Assembly (NCBI RefSeq): GCF_002019735.1 | Contig: NZ_KV917378.1 | Coordinates: 2,134,869 to 2,198,868 of the forward strand | Length of the DNA: 64,000 nt | Reading direction: 5' to 3' | Origin: Salipaludibacillus agaradhaerens | GTDB taxonomy: Bacteria > Bacillota > Bacilli > Bacillales > Salisediminibacteriaceae | Shown here: positions 1-9,268 of the stretch, piece by piece | How positions within the stretch are numbered: position 1 is the stretch's first letter | Layout of the letters: each line of letters opens with the position of its first letter | Made by a program: the position numbers and the translations under genes | Notes under the pieces: model-generated | Told to the model about the DNA's origin: nothing | What the model saw: the letters and a program-made list of their open reading frames with translations, nothing else | Databases searched by the model: none

Positions 1-1118
1 AGCTAGGGATCGAAAAGTCTTCCAAAATCATGGATATTATGGACAATGATGATCTTGCCGACTTACTTAGTGAAATTTCTCAAGAAAAGCTGGAAGAATA
101 CTTGTCAGCGATGCAAACAGATGAATCTAAAACGGTTCAACATTTAATGAGTTATCCACCAGAAACAGCTGGTGGGATTATGACGAACGAATTTGTTTGG
201 ATTAGAGATTATTACACTGTAAGAGATGCAGTAGACAAATTTAAAAGTTTCGCGGAGTATACGAGGAATATTTATTACTTATATGTTATTGATGAACATA
301 AAAAGCTTGTAGGTGTTGTTTCATACAGAGATCTCCTTTTAGCAGATATGAATGAGAAAATTTTTGATATCATGTTCAATCGTGTTATCTCGGTAGCCGC
401 CGATACAGATCAGGAGGATGTAGCGCAAATCATTCAGCGTTACGATTTTCTTGCTGTCCCAGTAGTTGATAAGCAAAATGTCTTAAAAGGGATTGTCACA
501 GTCGATGATGTCATTGACGTTGTATTAGAGGAAGCTCAAGAAGATATTGAAAAGTTATCAGCTTCTGGTAAAGATATCGATTTTCAAACGAAAGCTTATG
601 TGGCTTCATATCGACGATTGCCATGGCTCATTTTATTATTATTTATCGGACTTATTTCAGGTAGTATTTTAGATAGCTTCGAGGATACCCTCGAGCAAGT
701 CGTAGCACTTATTTTCTTTATGCCGATGATTGCAGGGATGACAGGAAACACCGGCACTCAATCACTAGCAGTCGTCGTCCGTGGACTCGTCACAAACGAA
801 ACTGATCGAAAAACCATTTTAAAACTTGTATGGCGAGAATTTAAAGTAGGTATTATTATCGGGCTTGTATGTGGTCTACTCGTATTTTTTGTGGCAACGT
901 TCTGGCAGTCTATTATGTTCGGTGTCGTCGTAGGTATTAGCCTTTTAGCCACCTTAATCATTGGTACGATGGCTGGTACAATCATTCCTTTGATTTTATA
1001 CAAAATAGGACTGGATCCCGCCGTTGCTTCTGGTCCATTAATCACAACACTTAACGATATTTTCTCACTCCTTATTTACTTCGGTATCGCCACAAATCTT
1101 ATGCATATGCTCATATAA
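1..1118 (+). CDS. mgtE: Magnesium transporter MgtE, 5' end outside window
   Basis: Mg2+ channel/transporter of the cytoplasmic membrane. The open frame runs in from the window edge (first full codon at base 3, reading LGIEKSSKIMDIMDNDDL), so the ATG at 30 is internal and most of the MgtE_N domain is missing. Visible in order: the end of MgtE_N, two CBS domains (about residues 60-185 of the visible part), then a five-helix membrane domain. The pore-region motif GNTGTQSLAVVVRGL is intact. CBS domains of this family sense cytosolic Mg2+. A hairpin terminator follows directly. An upstream M-box riboswitch, if any, would lie outside the window. Confidence 0.93.
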   Translation, partial: LGIEKSSKIMDIMDNDDLADLLSEISQEKLEEYLSAMQTDESKTVQHLMSYPPETAGGIMTNEFVWIRDYYTVRDAVDKFKSFAEYTRNIYYLYVIDEHKKLVGVVSYRDLLLADMNEKIFDIMFNRVISVAADTDQEDVAQIIQRYDFLAVPVVDKQNVLKGIVTVDDVIDVVLEEAQEDIEKLSASGKDIDFQTKAYVASYRRLPWLILLLFIGLISGSILDSFEDTLEQVVALIFFMPMIAGMTGNTGTQSLAVVVRGLVTNETDRKTILKLVWREFKVGIIIGLVCGLLVFFVATFWQSIMFGVVVGISLLATLIIGTMAGTIIPLILYKIGLDPAVASGPLITTLNDIFSLLIYFGIATNLMHMLI

Positions 1119-1123
1119 CCTTT

Positions 1124-1174
1124 GAAGAGGCTGTCCCACCTACCATTAAGGGGGACCCTCTTCCCATTTTTCCC
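1124..1174 (+). terminator. Rho-independent terminator after mgtE
   Basis: GAAGAGG (1124-1130) pairs with CCTCTTC (1157-1163). An inner TCCC/GGGA pairing extends the stem, and the sequence CCATTTTTCCC follows. It lies 5 bases after the mgtE stop codon. Confidence 0.6.
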
Positions 1175-1284
1175 TTTAATTCTTCTCAATGTCCTTTTCA
1201 TTAAACTAATAGAGCCACACTCTTAAATTTTCAGATTTATCTGGATTTTTAAATCCGACTACTTTTTCACCTCATGCCTTGACA

Positions 1285-2190
1285 TCACTTAGATAAGAGC
1301 CCTCTCAAAGCAAATGTTATATTCTGTGGGCGTTCAGCTAACCGTCTCATAAAATAACCATACCAATCGATACCGAACGGTACATAAACTCGCATTTTAT
1401 AACCGTCTTCAACTATTTTCAATTGTAGGTCTTGTCTGAATCCATAAAGCATTTGGAATTCAAATTGTGTTTTTTCAATTCCCTGTTCCTTCGTATAAGT
1501 GATCACCTCTTCAATAATACGATGGTCATGAGTGGCAATAGCTGTATAGCTCCCATTTAATAAATGTGCTTTAATAATTTTTAGATAATTACGATCAACT
1601 TCCTCTTGCTTTTGATAAGCGACTTCTGGTGATTCTTTGTAAGCTCCTTTAATTAACCGAAGATTGACCCCTTTTAAATCGCGTATATCTTTTTCGGACC
1701 GATGAAGATAGCCTTGTATCGCTGTGCCTACATTATTGAAATGCTGGCGTAGCTCATGCAAAAGATCTAGCGTGGCATCAAGATGCGAATAATCTTCCAT
1801 ATCAATACGGACGAAAATACCGAGTTCTTCTGCTTTTTTTAAAATTTTCATCATATTATCACGGCATAGATGTGGATTAACATCGAGGCCTAGTTGCGTC
1901 AACTTTAGTGATAAATGACATGACACTTTATGCGTTGCAATCGCTTCTAAGGTTTTCACACAATAATTAGCTGAATCTATCGCCTCTTCTCTTGTGTAAA
2001 CGAACTCCCCTAAATGATCAACAGTCGCTACGAGACCCTTTTCATTTAATGACTTAACCGTTTCCATTGCTTCTTCAATCGTTTCCCCAGCTATGACCGA
2101 TTTAGCACCAAACTTCGGCCCCCATTTCATCGCCCGCGTTTTAATAAAGTTATTTTGAGACAAAAACAGAAAGAAATGTCGTGTAATCAT
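1285..2190 (-). CDS. putB: Proline dehydrogenase (PutB/FadM type)
   Basis: FAD-dependent oxidation of L-proline to P5C, the first step of proline catabolism. The 301-aa length and the sequence track the B. subtilis PutB/FadM monofunctional enzyme. The N-terminus MITRHFFLF, the DMED region, the RLIKGAYKES segment (substrate/flavin barrel strand) and the C-terminal YGYFMRRLAERP motif (proline-carboxylate-binding arginines) are all present. An AAGGAG ribosome site precedes the ATG. It lies downstream of rocA-rocD on the same strand but is separated by 182 bases holding a repeat and a hairpin, so it may be a separate unit. Its product feeds RocA. Confidence 0.93.
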   Translation of the reverse strand: MITRHFFLFLSQNNFIKTRAMKWGPKFGAKSVIAGETIEEAMETVKSLNEKGLVATVDHLGEFVYTREEAIDSANYCVKTLEAIATHKVSCHLSLKLTQLGLDVNPHLCRDNMMKILKKAEELGIFVRIDMEDYSHLDATLDLLHELRQHFNNVGTAIQGYLHRSEKDIRDLKGVNLRLIKGAYKESPEVAYQKQEEVDRNYLKIIKAHLLNGSYTAIATHDHRIIEEVITYTKEQGIEKTQFEFQMLYGFRQDLQLKIVEDGYKMRVYVPFGIDWYGYFMRRLAERPQNITFALRGLLSK

Positions 2191-2216
2191 CGTTTACAAC
2201 TCCTTTCTAACGTTAA

Positions 2217-2312
2217 ATATAAAACGAACCTTCAATTCAGTGGCATTCGTTCTTCCCCTACTGATTGGTCGTTGAGTCACTCTGGATATTAGCGGCGGTT
2301 ATATGTGATAAA
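2217..2312 (+). repeat. Structured repeat family, copy A (short form)
   Basis: Begins ATAAAACGAACCTTCAAT and ends GTTATATGTGATAAA, like the longer copies at 26192, 28316, 28818 and 35633. It keeps the 5' hairpin (CAGTGG ... CCTACTG) but lacks the inner CCCGCC.../...GGCGGG stem. TTAGCG is joined directly to GCGGTTAT. Confidence 0.75.
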
Positions 2313-2317
2313 GGGAA

Positions 2318-2340
2318 TCCGGCCACATCATGTGACCGGA
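2318..2340 (-). terminator. Hairpin downstream of rocD
   Basis: TCCGG(C)CACAT/ATGTG(A)CCGGA inverted repeat, 33 bases past the rocD stop. Only a weak T-rich tract (ATTCCCTTTATC on the minus strand) follows, so termination may be partial and putB could be reached by readthrough. Confidence 0.4.
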
Positions 2341-2372
2341 GAGTACTAGAACAAGGGACATTAGCCTCCCTC

Positions 2373-3566
2373 TTAAGGGGTTAACACTTCACTAATCTGT
2401 TCAATTGCCCAGTCAAGATCTTCTTTTGAAATAACAAGAGGAGGGGCGAAGCGAATAACATTCTCGTGGGTCTCTTTACAGAGTAGCCCCTTTTCTTTTA
2501 GCTTTTCACAATAAGGTCTAGCAGGCTCCGTCAATTCAACTCCTATAAATAATCCTTTTCCTCTTACTTCTTTTATGTGTGGATTAGAAATTGTCTTAAG
2601 CCGTTCCTTGAGATAGTCACCTAGGCGATTGGATTTCTCTACGAGTTTTTCGTCTTCTATCACGTCTAGTGCAGCGATTGAAACAGCACACGCTAATGGA
2701 TTGCCGCCAAACGTTGAACCATGAGAGCCAGGCTCAAACACACCGAGAATATCATCATTCGCTGCAATCACAGAGATAGGCATCACACCGCCCCCGAGAG
2801 CTTTACCAAGGATATATATATCGGGCTCTACTTCTTCCCAATCACATGCAAACATCTTACCTGAACGCGCTAATCCGCATTGAATTTCATCTGCCACGTA
2901 CAACACTTGTTCTTTTTTGCAAATCGTATAAGCTTCCTTTAAGAACCCTTCTGGAGGAATGTTAATTCCCGCCTCTCCTTGAATTGGTTCAAACAAAAAG
3001 GCTGCTGTATTTGGGGTAATAGCGGCTCTTAAGGCGGCGCTATCACCATAAGGAATCACTTTTATACCCGGAAGCATCGGTCCAAAATCTTGTTTATAAG
3101 CATCATTCGATGACAACGAAACAGCTGTCATCGTGCGCCCATGAAAATTATCTTGGCACACGATTATTTCAGCTTTATTTGCTTCCACTCCCTTCACACG
3201 ATAAGCCCAGCGTCGGGCTGTTTTTGCCGCGGTTTCAACAGCCTCTGCTCCTGTATTCATAGGTAATACCATGTTTTTCCCTGTTAATCGAGAAACTTTT
3301 TCATAGAATATTCCGAGCTGATCATTGTGAAACGCTCTCGATGTTAAGGTGATCCGATCTGCTTGTTTTTTTAAGGCCTCGATGATTTTAGGATGTCTAT
3401 GTCCTTGGTTAACAGCAGAATAAGCACTTAGCATATCCATATACCGTCTGCCTTCCGGGTCCTCTACCCAAACACCTTCTGCCTTTGAAATAACGATAGG
3501 CAGCGGGTGATAATTATTTGCTCCATATGCTTCTGTCAGGTGAATAATCTCGGAGGATTTTGTCAT
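2373..3566 (-). CDS. rocD: Ornithine aminotransferase
   Basis: PLP enzyme converting ornithine and 2-oxoglutarate to glutamate-semialdehyde/P5C and glutamate (arginine/ornithine catabolism). The 397-aa product matches B. subtilis RocD closely: [13 protein letters not shown] near the N-terminus, [16 protein letters not shown], the PLP-phosphate loop [16 protein letters not shown], and the Schiff-base lysine in [15 protein letters not shown] chose the ATG at 3566 because AAGGGGAG lies 5 bases upstream and homologs start here; the frame stays open further upstream only because it overlaps rocA. Its start is 14 bases after the rocA stop, so the two are cotranscribed. Confidence 0.95.
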   Translation of the reverse strand: MTKSSEIIHLTEAYGANNYHPLPIVISKAEGVWVEDPEGRRYMDMLSAYSAVNQGHRHPKIIEALKKQADRITLTSRAFHNDQLGIFYEKVSRLTGKNMVLPMNTGAEAVETAAKTARRWAYRVKGVEANKAEIIVCQDNFHGRTMTAVSLSSNDAYKQDFGPMLPGIKVIPYGDSAALRAAITPNTAAFLFEPIQGEAGINIPPEGFLKEAYTICKKEQVLYVADEIQCGLARSGKMFACDWEEVEPDIYILGKALGGGVMPISVIAANDDILGVFEPGSHGSTFGGNPLACAVSIAALDVIEDEKLVEKSNRLGDYLKERLKTISNPHIKEVRGKGLFIGVELTEPARPYCEKLKEKGLLCKETHENVIRFAPPLVISKEDLDWAIEQISEVLTP

Positions 3567-3580
3567 CGTTCTCCCCTTTC

Positions 3581-5131
3581 TTAAAACATATCTGAGACTG
3601 TTTTCGGCTGTAAGAAATGAAGTAGATAGTCTGGGCCACCTGCCTTTGAATCGGTTCCAGACATATTGAAACCTCCGAACGGATGATAGCCGACAATAGC
3701 AGCTGTACACCCTCGATTAAAATAGAGATTTCCCACATGAAAATCTTCACGTGCCTGCTCTAGGTGGTCACGATTATTAGAAATGACCGCCCCTGTCAGT
3801 CCATATTCTGTGTTGTTGGCAATCTCTATCAATTCATCAAAATCTTTAGCTTTCGCAAATGCCACTACTGGACCAAATATCTCTTCTTGCATAATTCGGG
3901 CGTCCGGTGCCACATCGGCAAAAACTGTCGGCTTAATAAAATAACCTGTGGTATTATCTCCCTCACCACCAACCATAAGTTTCCCTTCCTGTTTACCAAC
4001 CTCAATATAATTTAGTACTTTTTCAAACGCCGCTTGGTCGTTAACAGGTCCCATGAAGTTAGTGTTGTCTTGATAGACCGGCCCTACCGTCAATTCCTTC
4101 GTGCGATTAACAACTTTCTCAAGCACTGTGTCATAGACTTTTTCATGAATAACAGCACGAGAGCACGCTGAACATTTTTGGCCTGAAAAACCAAATGCCG
4201 AATACACGATTGATTCTGCTGCCAGATCTAGATCTGCATTGTCATCAACGATTATCGTATCTTTTCCGCCCATCTCAGCAATGACACGTTTCATCCAAAT
4301 TTGGCCATCTTGTACTTTTGCCGCCCTTTCAGCAATATGAAGACCTACTTTTTTAGAACCTGTAAAGTTAATAAATCGGGTGCGAGGATGATCAACAAGA
4401 TAATCCCCCATCTCAGCACTACTTCCTGGAATGTAATTAACGACGCCCTTTGGAAGACCTGCTTCCAATAACACTTCCATGAACTTATAGGCAATAACCG
4501 GTGTCGTACTGGCAGGCTTTAATAAAATAGTGTTTCCTGCTACCATTGGCCCCGCAGTGGTTCCAGCCATAATTGCAAAAGCAAAGTTCCAAGGTGAAAT
4601 CGTTACTCCTACACCTAATGGAATGTAAGTGAACTGATTATGTTCACCGTCTCTGGAATTTATCTCTATCCCATCTTTTAAACGTAGGATTTGTCGGGCA
4701 TAATACTCGAGAAAATCAATGGCTTCTGCCGTGTCTGCATCCGCTTCTTTCCACGGTTTTCCGGCTTCATAAGTTAACCATGCAGAAAATTCATGTTTCC
4801 TGCGGCGAATCATAGCAGACGCTTTAAATAAAATGTTCGCTCGTGCTGCCGGGTCCCACTTCTTCCAAGATTTAAAGGCTTCATCAGCAGCCTGCATCGC
4901 TTTTTCAGCCAATTCACGACTACACTTAGAAACGAAACCGACAACTTCTTTTTTGTTAGATGGATTTTCAGAAACTGTTTTATCCTCAGTAAACACTTTC
5001 TCACCATTAATAATAAGGGGATATTCTTGGCCCAATTGACCTTTGACAAAGTCAAGGGCTTCCTGATACGCCTTGCGATTTTCCTCAACTGTAAAATCTG
5101 TAAATGGCTCATGTCTGTAAGGTACTACCAT
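3581..5131 (-). CDS. rocA: 1-pyrroline-5-carboxylate dehydrogenase
   Basis: NAD-dependent oxidation of P5C/glutamate semialdehyde to glutamate, where the RocD and PutB branches meet. The 516-aa length is typical of RocA. Visible: [13 protein letters not shown] at the cofactor site, FTGSKKVG, the catalytic Glu in [14 protein letters not shown], the catalytic Cys in [13 protein letters not shown], and [11 protein letters not shown] chose the ATG at 5131 because AAAGGAGTG sits 9 bases upstream; an ATG at 5158 would put that ribosome site inside the gene. A sigma-54 promoter lies about 55 bases upstream, so expression should depend on RocR. Confidence 0.95.
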   Translation of the reverse strand: MVVPYRHEPFTDFTVEENRKAYQEALDFVKGQLGQEYPLIINGEKVFTEDKTVSENPSNKKEVVGFVSKCSRELAEKAMQAADEAFKSWKKWDPAARANILFKASAMIRRRKHEFSAWLTYEAGKPWKEADADTAEAIDFLEYYARQILRLKDGIEINSRDGEHNQFTYIPLGVGVTISPWNFAFAIMAGTTAGPMVAGNTILLKPASTTPVIAYKFMEVLLEAGLPKGVVNYIPGSSAEMGDYLVDHPRTRFINFTGSKKVGLHIAERAAKVQDGQIWMKRVIAEMGGKDTIIVDDNADLDLAAESIVYSAFGFSGQKCSACSRAVIHEKVYDTVLEKVVNRTKELTVGPVYQDNTNFMGPVNDQAAFEKVLNYIEVGKQEGKLMVGGEGDNTTGYFIKPTVFADVAPDARIMQEEIFGPVVAFAKAKDFDELIEIANNTEYGLTGAVISNNRDHLEQAREDFHVGNLYFNRGCTAAIVGYHPFGGFNMSGTDSKAGGPDYLLHFLQPKTVSDMF

Positions 5132-5184
5132 GATCAAATCCACTCCTTTAAATCTCATAGTTAAAATCCTTCAATGTTATAATG

Positions 5185-5202
5185 TTGCAAAAATTGTGCC
5201 AA
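5185..5202 (-). promoter_or_regulatory. Sigma-54 (-24/-12) promoter of rocA-rocD
   Basis: On the minus strand the sequence reads TTGGCAC-AATTT-TTGCAA, matching the SigL/sigma-54 consensus TGGCAC-N5-TTGCW at every position, with GG and GC at the canonical spacing. Its distance to the rocA ATG and the adjacent RocR-type activator gene support function. Confidence 0.88.
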
Positions 5203-5260
5203 CTTTTAAATCCTGTAACAAAGCCATTGGTTGGAGGTCACACCGCAAACTTATATGGCA

Positions 5261-5302
5261 TGCAAAAAATAAAATATCGCTAACTGCAAAACTATTTTGC
5301 AG
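5261..5302. promoter_or_regulatory. Probable RocR enhancer sites (UAS)
   Basis: CTGCAAAA-CTA-TTTTGCAG (5284-5302) is a perfect 8-bp-arm palindrome, like my recollection of the TGCAAAA/TTTTGCA upstream activating sequences of B. subtilis roc genes. A TGCAAAA half-site starts 24 bases away at 5261. Both lie about 80-100 bp upstream of the sigma-54 promoter and just before rocR, fitting a shared enhancer/autoregulatory position. Confidence 0.65.
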
Positions 5303-5350
5303 GAGGTTTATTTGTCTTTGTAGAATAAAACACTAAAGAGGAGGAATGAC

Positions 5351-6751
5351 ATGATGTTTAAGGAAATCCCTCAGTTACCGGGTGTTTACAGACAACTTCT
5401 CGATGCCATTGATATTGGCATACATGTTATCAACCACGAAGGAAAATCAATTATTTATAATAAAAAAATGTCCGAAATTGAAGACATGAATAAAGAGGAA
5501 GTTTTAAATAAGACTATTATGGATATTTTCTTATTCAATTCTGAGGAAGAAAGTAGGCTGCTACAAGCATTAAGTAATGGGAGCGTGCATCGTAACGCAA
5601 AACAAACCTATTTTAATTTTAAAGGTCAGGAAATTACAACGATCAACGATACCTTTCCTCTTGTTCATAACGACATGAGAATTGGAGCAGTGGAAATTGC
5701 AAAAGACATCACGAAGCTTGAACGCCTTACCCGTGAGACCTCCAGAGAGAAACATGATGCCAAGTTTACATTTGAACAAATTATTGGGGAGTCATCTGCA
5801 ATTAAAGAGGTTGTTCATAACGCACAACGCGCAGCAAGGACGTCATCATCTGTCCTCATCTCTGGCGAAACTGGTACTGGAAAAGAATTATTTGCCCAAA
5901 GCATTCATAATGGTAGCCATAGATCAGCAAAGCCGTTTATTAGTCAAAACTGTGCCGCTCTACCTGATTCCTTAATTGAAGGTATCTTATTCGGGTCTGT
6001 AAAAGGCGCTTTCACTGGTGCTACTGACCATCCTGGTTTATTTGAACAAGCAGATGGCGGGACGTTAATGCTTGACGAAATTAACTCATTGAACGCATCA
6101 TTACAAGCAAAACTACTGCGAGCCATCCAAGAAAAATCCATTAGACGAATAGGTGACACTAAGAATCGAATGATAGATGTTCGAATTATCGCCACAGTGA
6201 ATGAAGACCCTTTGCTCTCTCTTGAAAAGAACCGTCTACGAGAAGATCTATACTATCGTCTAAGCGTCGTATCACTGACAGTACCACCTCTAAGGAAACG
6301 AAAAGAAGACATCTCATTATTAGCCGACCATTTTGTCCAAAAGTACAATCATCGCTTCCAATTACATGTTCCAGGGCTCGCAGATGAAGTTAGCCACTTT
6401 TTTAAACAATACGATTGGCCTGGGAATGTCCGGGAATTAGAACATATGATTGAAGGGGCCATGAATTTAATTGATTACGACGAACCGATTCACACCATCC
6501 ATTTGCCTGTTCACGTGCGCAAAAAATTCCCACTCCCTGCTAATGATATGACAATAGGCGATTCAAACTCACTTAAACAGAAAGGAGTGGAAGCGGCTGT
6601 CAAACCTCTTCATGCTTATATAGAAGAAGTTGAAAAAATGTATCTCGCTAACGTCCTTTCTATCTATAACGGTAACATTAGCCAAGCGGCTGAAAAATTA
6701 GGTATTAAACGTCAAAGTTTACAGTATCGGCGAAGAAAATATAATTTATAG
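5351..6751 (+). CDS. rocR: Sigma-54-dependent activator RocR
   Basis: Enhancer-binding ATPase that opens sigma-54 promoters of arginine/ornithine catabolism in response to ornithine or citrulline. 466 aa: an N-terminal PAS-type sensor (about 10-120), AAA+ domain with Walker A GETGTGKE (172-179), the sigma-54 contact loop GAFTGA (219-224), Walker B GGTLMLDE and an arginine-finger region near RLREDLYYRL, then a Fis-type HTH at the C-terminus (NISQAAEKLGIKRQSLQYRR). GAGGAGG precedes the ATG; a second ATG follows at once. It is divergent from rocA across a region holding the sigma-54 promoter and UAS palindrome. Confidence 0.92.
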   Translation: MMFKEIPQLPGVYRQLLDAIDIGIHVINHEGKSIIYNKKMSEIEDMNKEEVLNKTIMDIFLFNSEEESRLLQALSNGSVHRNAKQTYFNFKGQEITTINDTFPLVHNDMRIGAVEIAKDITKLERLTRETSREKHDAKFTFEQIIGESSAIKEVVHNAQRAARTSSSVLISGETGTGKELFAQSIHNGSHRSAKPFISQNCAALPDSLIEGILFGSVKGAFTGATDHPGLFEQADGGTLMLDEINSLNASLQAKLLRAIQEKSIRRIGDTKNRMIDVRIIATVNEDPLLSLEKNRLREDLYYRLSVVSLTVPPLRKRKEDISLLADHFVQKYNHRFQLHVPGLADEVSHFFKQYDWPGNVRELEHMIEGAMNLIDYDEPIHTIHLPVHVRKKFPLPANDMTIGDSNSLKQKGVEAAVKPLHAYIEEVEKMYLANVLSIYNGNISQAAEKLGIKRQSLQYRRRKYNL

Positions 6752-6951
6752 AACGACATTCAACATACAAATGACATCTGCAAAAAATAATTTATACCTT
6801 GAACTTCTGGTATAGGCGGAGGCCTTCTTGAGGGGGAGCCTAAGGGGCCATTGACGTAAAATCACCCATTCAGGGAAGCAATTGATTTTAAGTTACTTGG
6901 ATATCATCCTTATTGGAAAGCCATCCGTTTCCTCCAGACCCTCTTTAACCT
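6752..6951. other. Intergenic stretch after rocR
   Basis: No open frame with a ribosome site and no recognisable RNA. It holds a G-rich patch (GGCGGAGGCC ... GGGGGAGCCT) and short stem possibilities only. rocR has no obvious terminator of its own unless the hairpin at 6963 works in both directions. Confidence 0.4.
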
Positions 6952-6991
6952 GACATAATAAAGGCTGTTAAGAGGATTCCTCTCAACAGCC
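6952..6991 (-). terminator. Terminator of the sigX-rsiX operon
   Basis: GGCTGTT (6963-6969) pairs with AACAGCC (6985-6991), with inner AGAGG/CCTCT. On the minus strand the stem is followed by TTTATTAT, so it best terminates transcription arriving from rsiX. Confidence 0.6.
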
Positions 6992-7067
6992 AAAGTGGCA
7001 CTTTCTTATAGTAGGTTTCTTTTAATTGTCAGTTTCAAACTATAAGCCATACCATCCATTGATTAAC

Positions 7068-8306
7068 TTAATTTTCTCCCATATCATACGTGATAGTGTC
7101 TCCACTATCTACGTTGATAATTTCCAGTGAATCAAGGGTAAAGGATTTAGCGGTTAGCTTGAGTGCTTCAAAAAACAGGTGAAGTTTTTCTTCTTCTACG
7201 TCTCCATCTTCGATAATACGGTAACCAACTCTAGCTGTATCACCAGGAATCGTTACACTTGTGACTTCAACAGGTGCAGGAATAGCTGATTCATACCAAC
7301 CTTCCTCTTCTTCTGTCGTAGCCATTTTTTCCACCGTTTGTTCAAATGTTAATGGCGTCCCATCTTCTCTCATGACTTCTCCTGCCATTCTAGCGCTTAT
7401 TAAACCTACCTCATTATTTTCTTCAACGAGATAATAACCTCTGTTATGTGTCGTCACATCGAGAGACTGCGCCATTCCTCGGGGACCAAAAATGAGACCA
7501 GGCTCTTCATCAACAAGAAATTCTACTTCATTGTAACCGTATAATGGGACAATTTCTTGAAACATTTCTTCGATAAAAGCATATTCTTGTGAACTTAATG
7601 CTTGGAGGGCTTCTGTATCCGTAAAGTGAAGCTGGACTGTGTCACCACTCGACGTCACATCCTGTAGACTATTTAAGTAGTGACCTGATGTTGTATCGCT
7701 CTCTTTAACTGAAGTAAGCAATGCCTTCTCTCTATTAACCGACTCATCTAGTTCATATTCTTCCACCGTAATATAGTGGTTAGCACTACTTCCCTCTCCA
7801 ACAGAGTAGCTCTTTGCAATATAAGCAACGCTAGCAACCCTTGCCGGTTTAGTCATCACTTGTGCTGGCTCATCATGTTCATTGAGCATTTCGTTATCAT
7901 CATCTTCTATAGATGGTGTTTCAGGGGCTTCTGGAAGTTCTTCCTCGTTGTTATTAACAGCCACCTCGTGAGAGTCAAGATCAGTATCATTTAAATCATT
8001 GTTTTCAACAGGAGCTGTTTCGTTCAAATTTGCCTCTTCTTGATTCATATTATCGGTCGTCAGTTGATTATCACTTGTAAAGAATGGAGGAATAATAAGA
8101 ATAGCTAAAAGTACTGCTGCCGCAGAAGCCATTGCCGGAAAGACCCAGGGCTTCTTTTTCCGCGGTGAAAAGCGTGTGGGCAATTCTTTTTCTGTCCTAC
8201 TCGCTATCGCCTGGAAAAGGTCATCCTTAGTTTGTCTATCTTGGACGGGAGGAAGCTTTGTCAACGTTTTCTCTACATCTTCTTCCGACCACTTTTTGTT
8301 GTTCAT
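7068..8306 (-). CDS. rsiX: Anti-sigma-X factor RsiX
   Basis: Membrane anti-sigma factor that holds SigX inactive. 412 aa: a cytoplasmic N-terminus (KWSEEDVEKTLTKLPPVQDRQTKDDLF) resembling the start of B. subtilis RsiX, one transmembrane helix at about 54-76 after a basic KKK stop, a very acidic Asn/Glu/Asp-rich linker (about 80-150), and an extracellular GerMN-like domain. It is somewhat longer than B. subtilis RsiX because of the linker. Its ATG overlaps the sigX stop by 4 bases (ATGA), indicating translational coupling and roughly equal production with SigX. Confidence 0.85.
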   Translation of the reverse strand: MNNKKWSEEDVEKTLTKLPPVQDRQTKDDLFQAIASRTEKELPTRFSPRKKKPWVFPAMASAAAVLLAILIIPPFFTSDNQLTTDNMNQEEANLNETAPVENNDLNDTDLDSHEVAVNNNEEELPEAPETPSIEDDDNEMLNEHDEPAQVMTKPARVASVAYIAKSYSVGEGSSANHYITVEEYELDESVNREKALLTSVKESDTTSGHYLNSLQDVTSSGDTVQLHFTDTEALQALSSQEYAFIEEMFQEIVPLYGYNEVEFLVDEEPGLIFGPRGMAQSLDVTTHNRGYYLVEENNEVGLISARMAGEVMREDGTPLTFEQTVEKMATTEEEEGWYESAIPAPVEVTSVTIPGDTARVGYRIIEDGDVEEEKLHLFFEALKLTAKSFTLDSLEIINVDSGDTITYDMGEN

Positions 8307-8851
8307 TTACTTACCTCCTTCTCACCCATCGCAGCATCAGCCTCTTCCAAATGTCTTTTCAATGCTTTAATCGCACGGTGTTGAGTCGTTTTCACTTTAC
8401 TTTCAGTCCAACCTAATATATCAGCTGCTTCAGCTATAGAAAGGGATTGAATATAGCGGAGTAAAACGACTTGTTGTTGATCTTGACTACACTTTTCTAG
8501 CATTTTATAAATGTGCTGCACTTCTTCTTTTTGAACAACGATTTCTTCAGGTAAAGGGTCGTTGTCTTCTATTTCAAACTCGCGTTCACTCCATTCGTAC
8601 TCTTTACCTTCTGATTTACGCTTTTTACGGGACTGCTTTCTTATCCAGTCGATAGCCACATGCTTCGCAATGGAGTAAAGCCAAGTCTTCTCACTGCTTT
8701 TCCCTTCAAACGTTTCGTAAGAATTTAAAACTTTTATATAAACCTCTTGCACGAGTTCTTCCGCTGTTTCTCGGTTCCGTACAAGGTAAAAGAGGTATTG
8801 GAAAAGTTGGTGGTGATAGGTTTGATATAACCGCTCAAACTCCTCTCTCAC
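8303..8851 (-). CDS. sigX: ECF sigma factor SigX
   Basis: Alternative sigma factor of the envelope stress/surface-modification type. 182 aa with region 2 (FQYLFYLVRNRETAEELVQEVYIKVL ..., split here as FQYLFYLVRNRETAEELV and QEVYIKVLNSYETFEGKSS) and region 4 (SIAEAADILGWTESKVKTTQHR) in the usual order. TWLYSIAKHVAIDWIRKQ matches B. subtilis SigX almost residue for residue. The start is GTG at 8851, preceded by GGGAGGG. An ECF promoter of SigX type lies directly upstream, consistent with autoregulation. Confidence 0.9.
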   Translation of the reverse strand: MREEFERLYQTYHHQLFQYLFYLVRNRETAEELVQEVYIKVLNSYETFEGKSSEKTWLYSIAKHVAIDWIRKQSRKKRKSEGKEYEWSEREFEIEDNDPLPEEIVVQKEEVQHIYKMLEKCSQDQQQVVLLRYIQSLSIAEAADILGWTESKVKTTQHRAIKALKRHLEEADAAMGEKEVSK

Positions 8852-8878
8852 ATTGTTCCCTCCCTGACTAATATATTG

Positions 8879-8904
8879 GTCGACATTTCGCTCTTTCTGT
8901 TACA
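8879..8904 (-). promoter_or_regulatory. ECF-type promoter of sigX
   Basis: The minus strand reads TGTAAC-N16-CGAC, matching the SigX consensus (TGTAAC ... CGAC). It sits about 28 bases upstream of the GTG start, so a positive feedback loop by SigX is likely. The same spacing recurs at 19361. Confidence 0.8.
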
Positions 8905-8943
8905 TATCAATTTGAGAAAAAAATTTATGAGAGAAGCTGGCAT

Positions 8944-9036
8944 TTACCTTGTGAATGCCCATACCCAGTAAAGTGCCCCTCCTATAAATCCTATTACAAG
9001 TAAAACAAATGCTAATTGCCAATTTTTAAGCTTCAT
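8944..9036 (-). CDS. Small single-helix membrane protein (30 aa)
   Basis: The ATG at 9036 is preceded by AAAGGTGA at good distance. The product starts MKLKNWQLAF, continues as one hydrophobic helix with a GFIGG turn, and ends WVWAFTR. It has a lysine-rich inside end and an aromatic outer edge, as expected for a small membrane peptide. I do not recognise a family. It is upstream of sigX on the same strand but separate from the sigX promoter. Only the ribosome site, start codon and membrane profile support it. Confidence 0.5.
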   Translation of the reverse strand: MKLKNWQLAFVLLVIGFIGGALYWVWAFTR

Positions 9037-9268
9037 TTTGTCACCTTTTCATTGAATAGAGTCTCATCACATTATATAGAAAAATAAAAAGCTTAGCTAT
9101 AACATGCGGGAACATTCTCCATAGAAACCATAATAATAGAGAATTGTCGATAAAAGTCGTGTGAATATTGCTATAAGATAAAATGGACTATTAAACATCC
9201 CACTACTCGTTACTATTAGTGTGGTTAAAATTCTCCTTTATCATTAGTTCTTTGGTGTGAATCACATC
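9037..9268. other. AT-rich intergenic region
   Basis: I see no gene, RNA motif or strong repeat between the small membrane ORF and the ugp terminator. A promoter for the small ORF may lie here, but no box is convincing. Confidence 0.35.

Noticed and set aside
3566-3710. Longer N-terminus of ornithine aminotransferase reaching 3710
   Set aside because: The extra 48 codons overlap the end of rocA, do not resemble any RocD, and lack a ribosome site; the start at 3566 has one.
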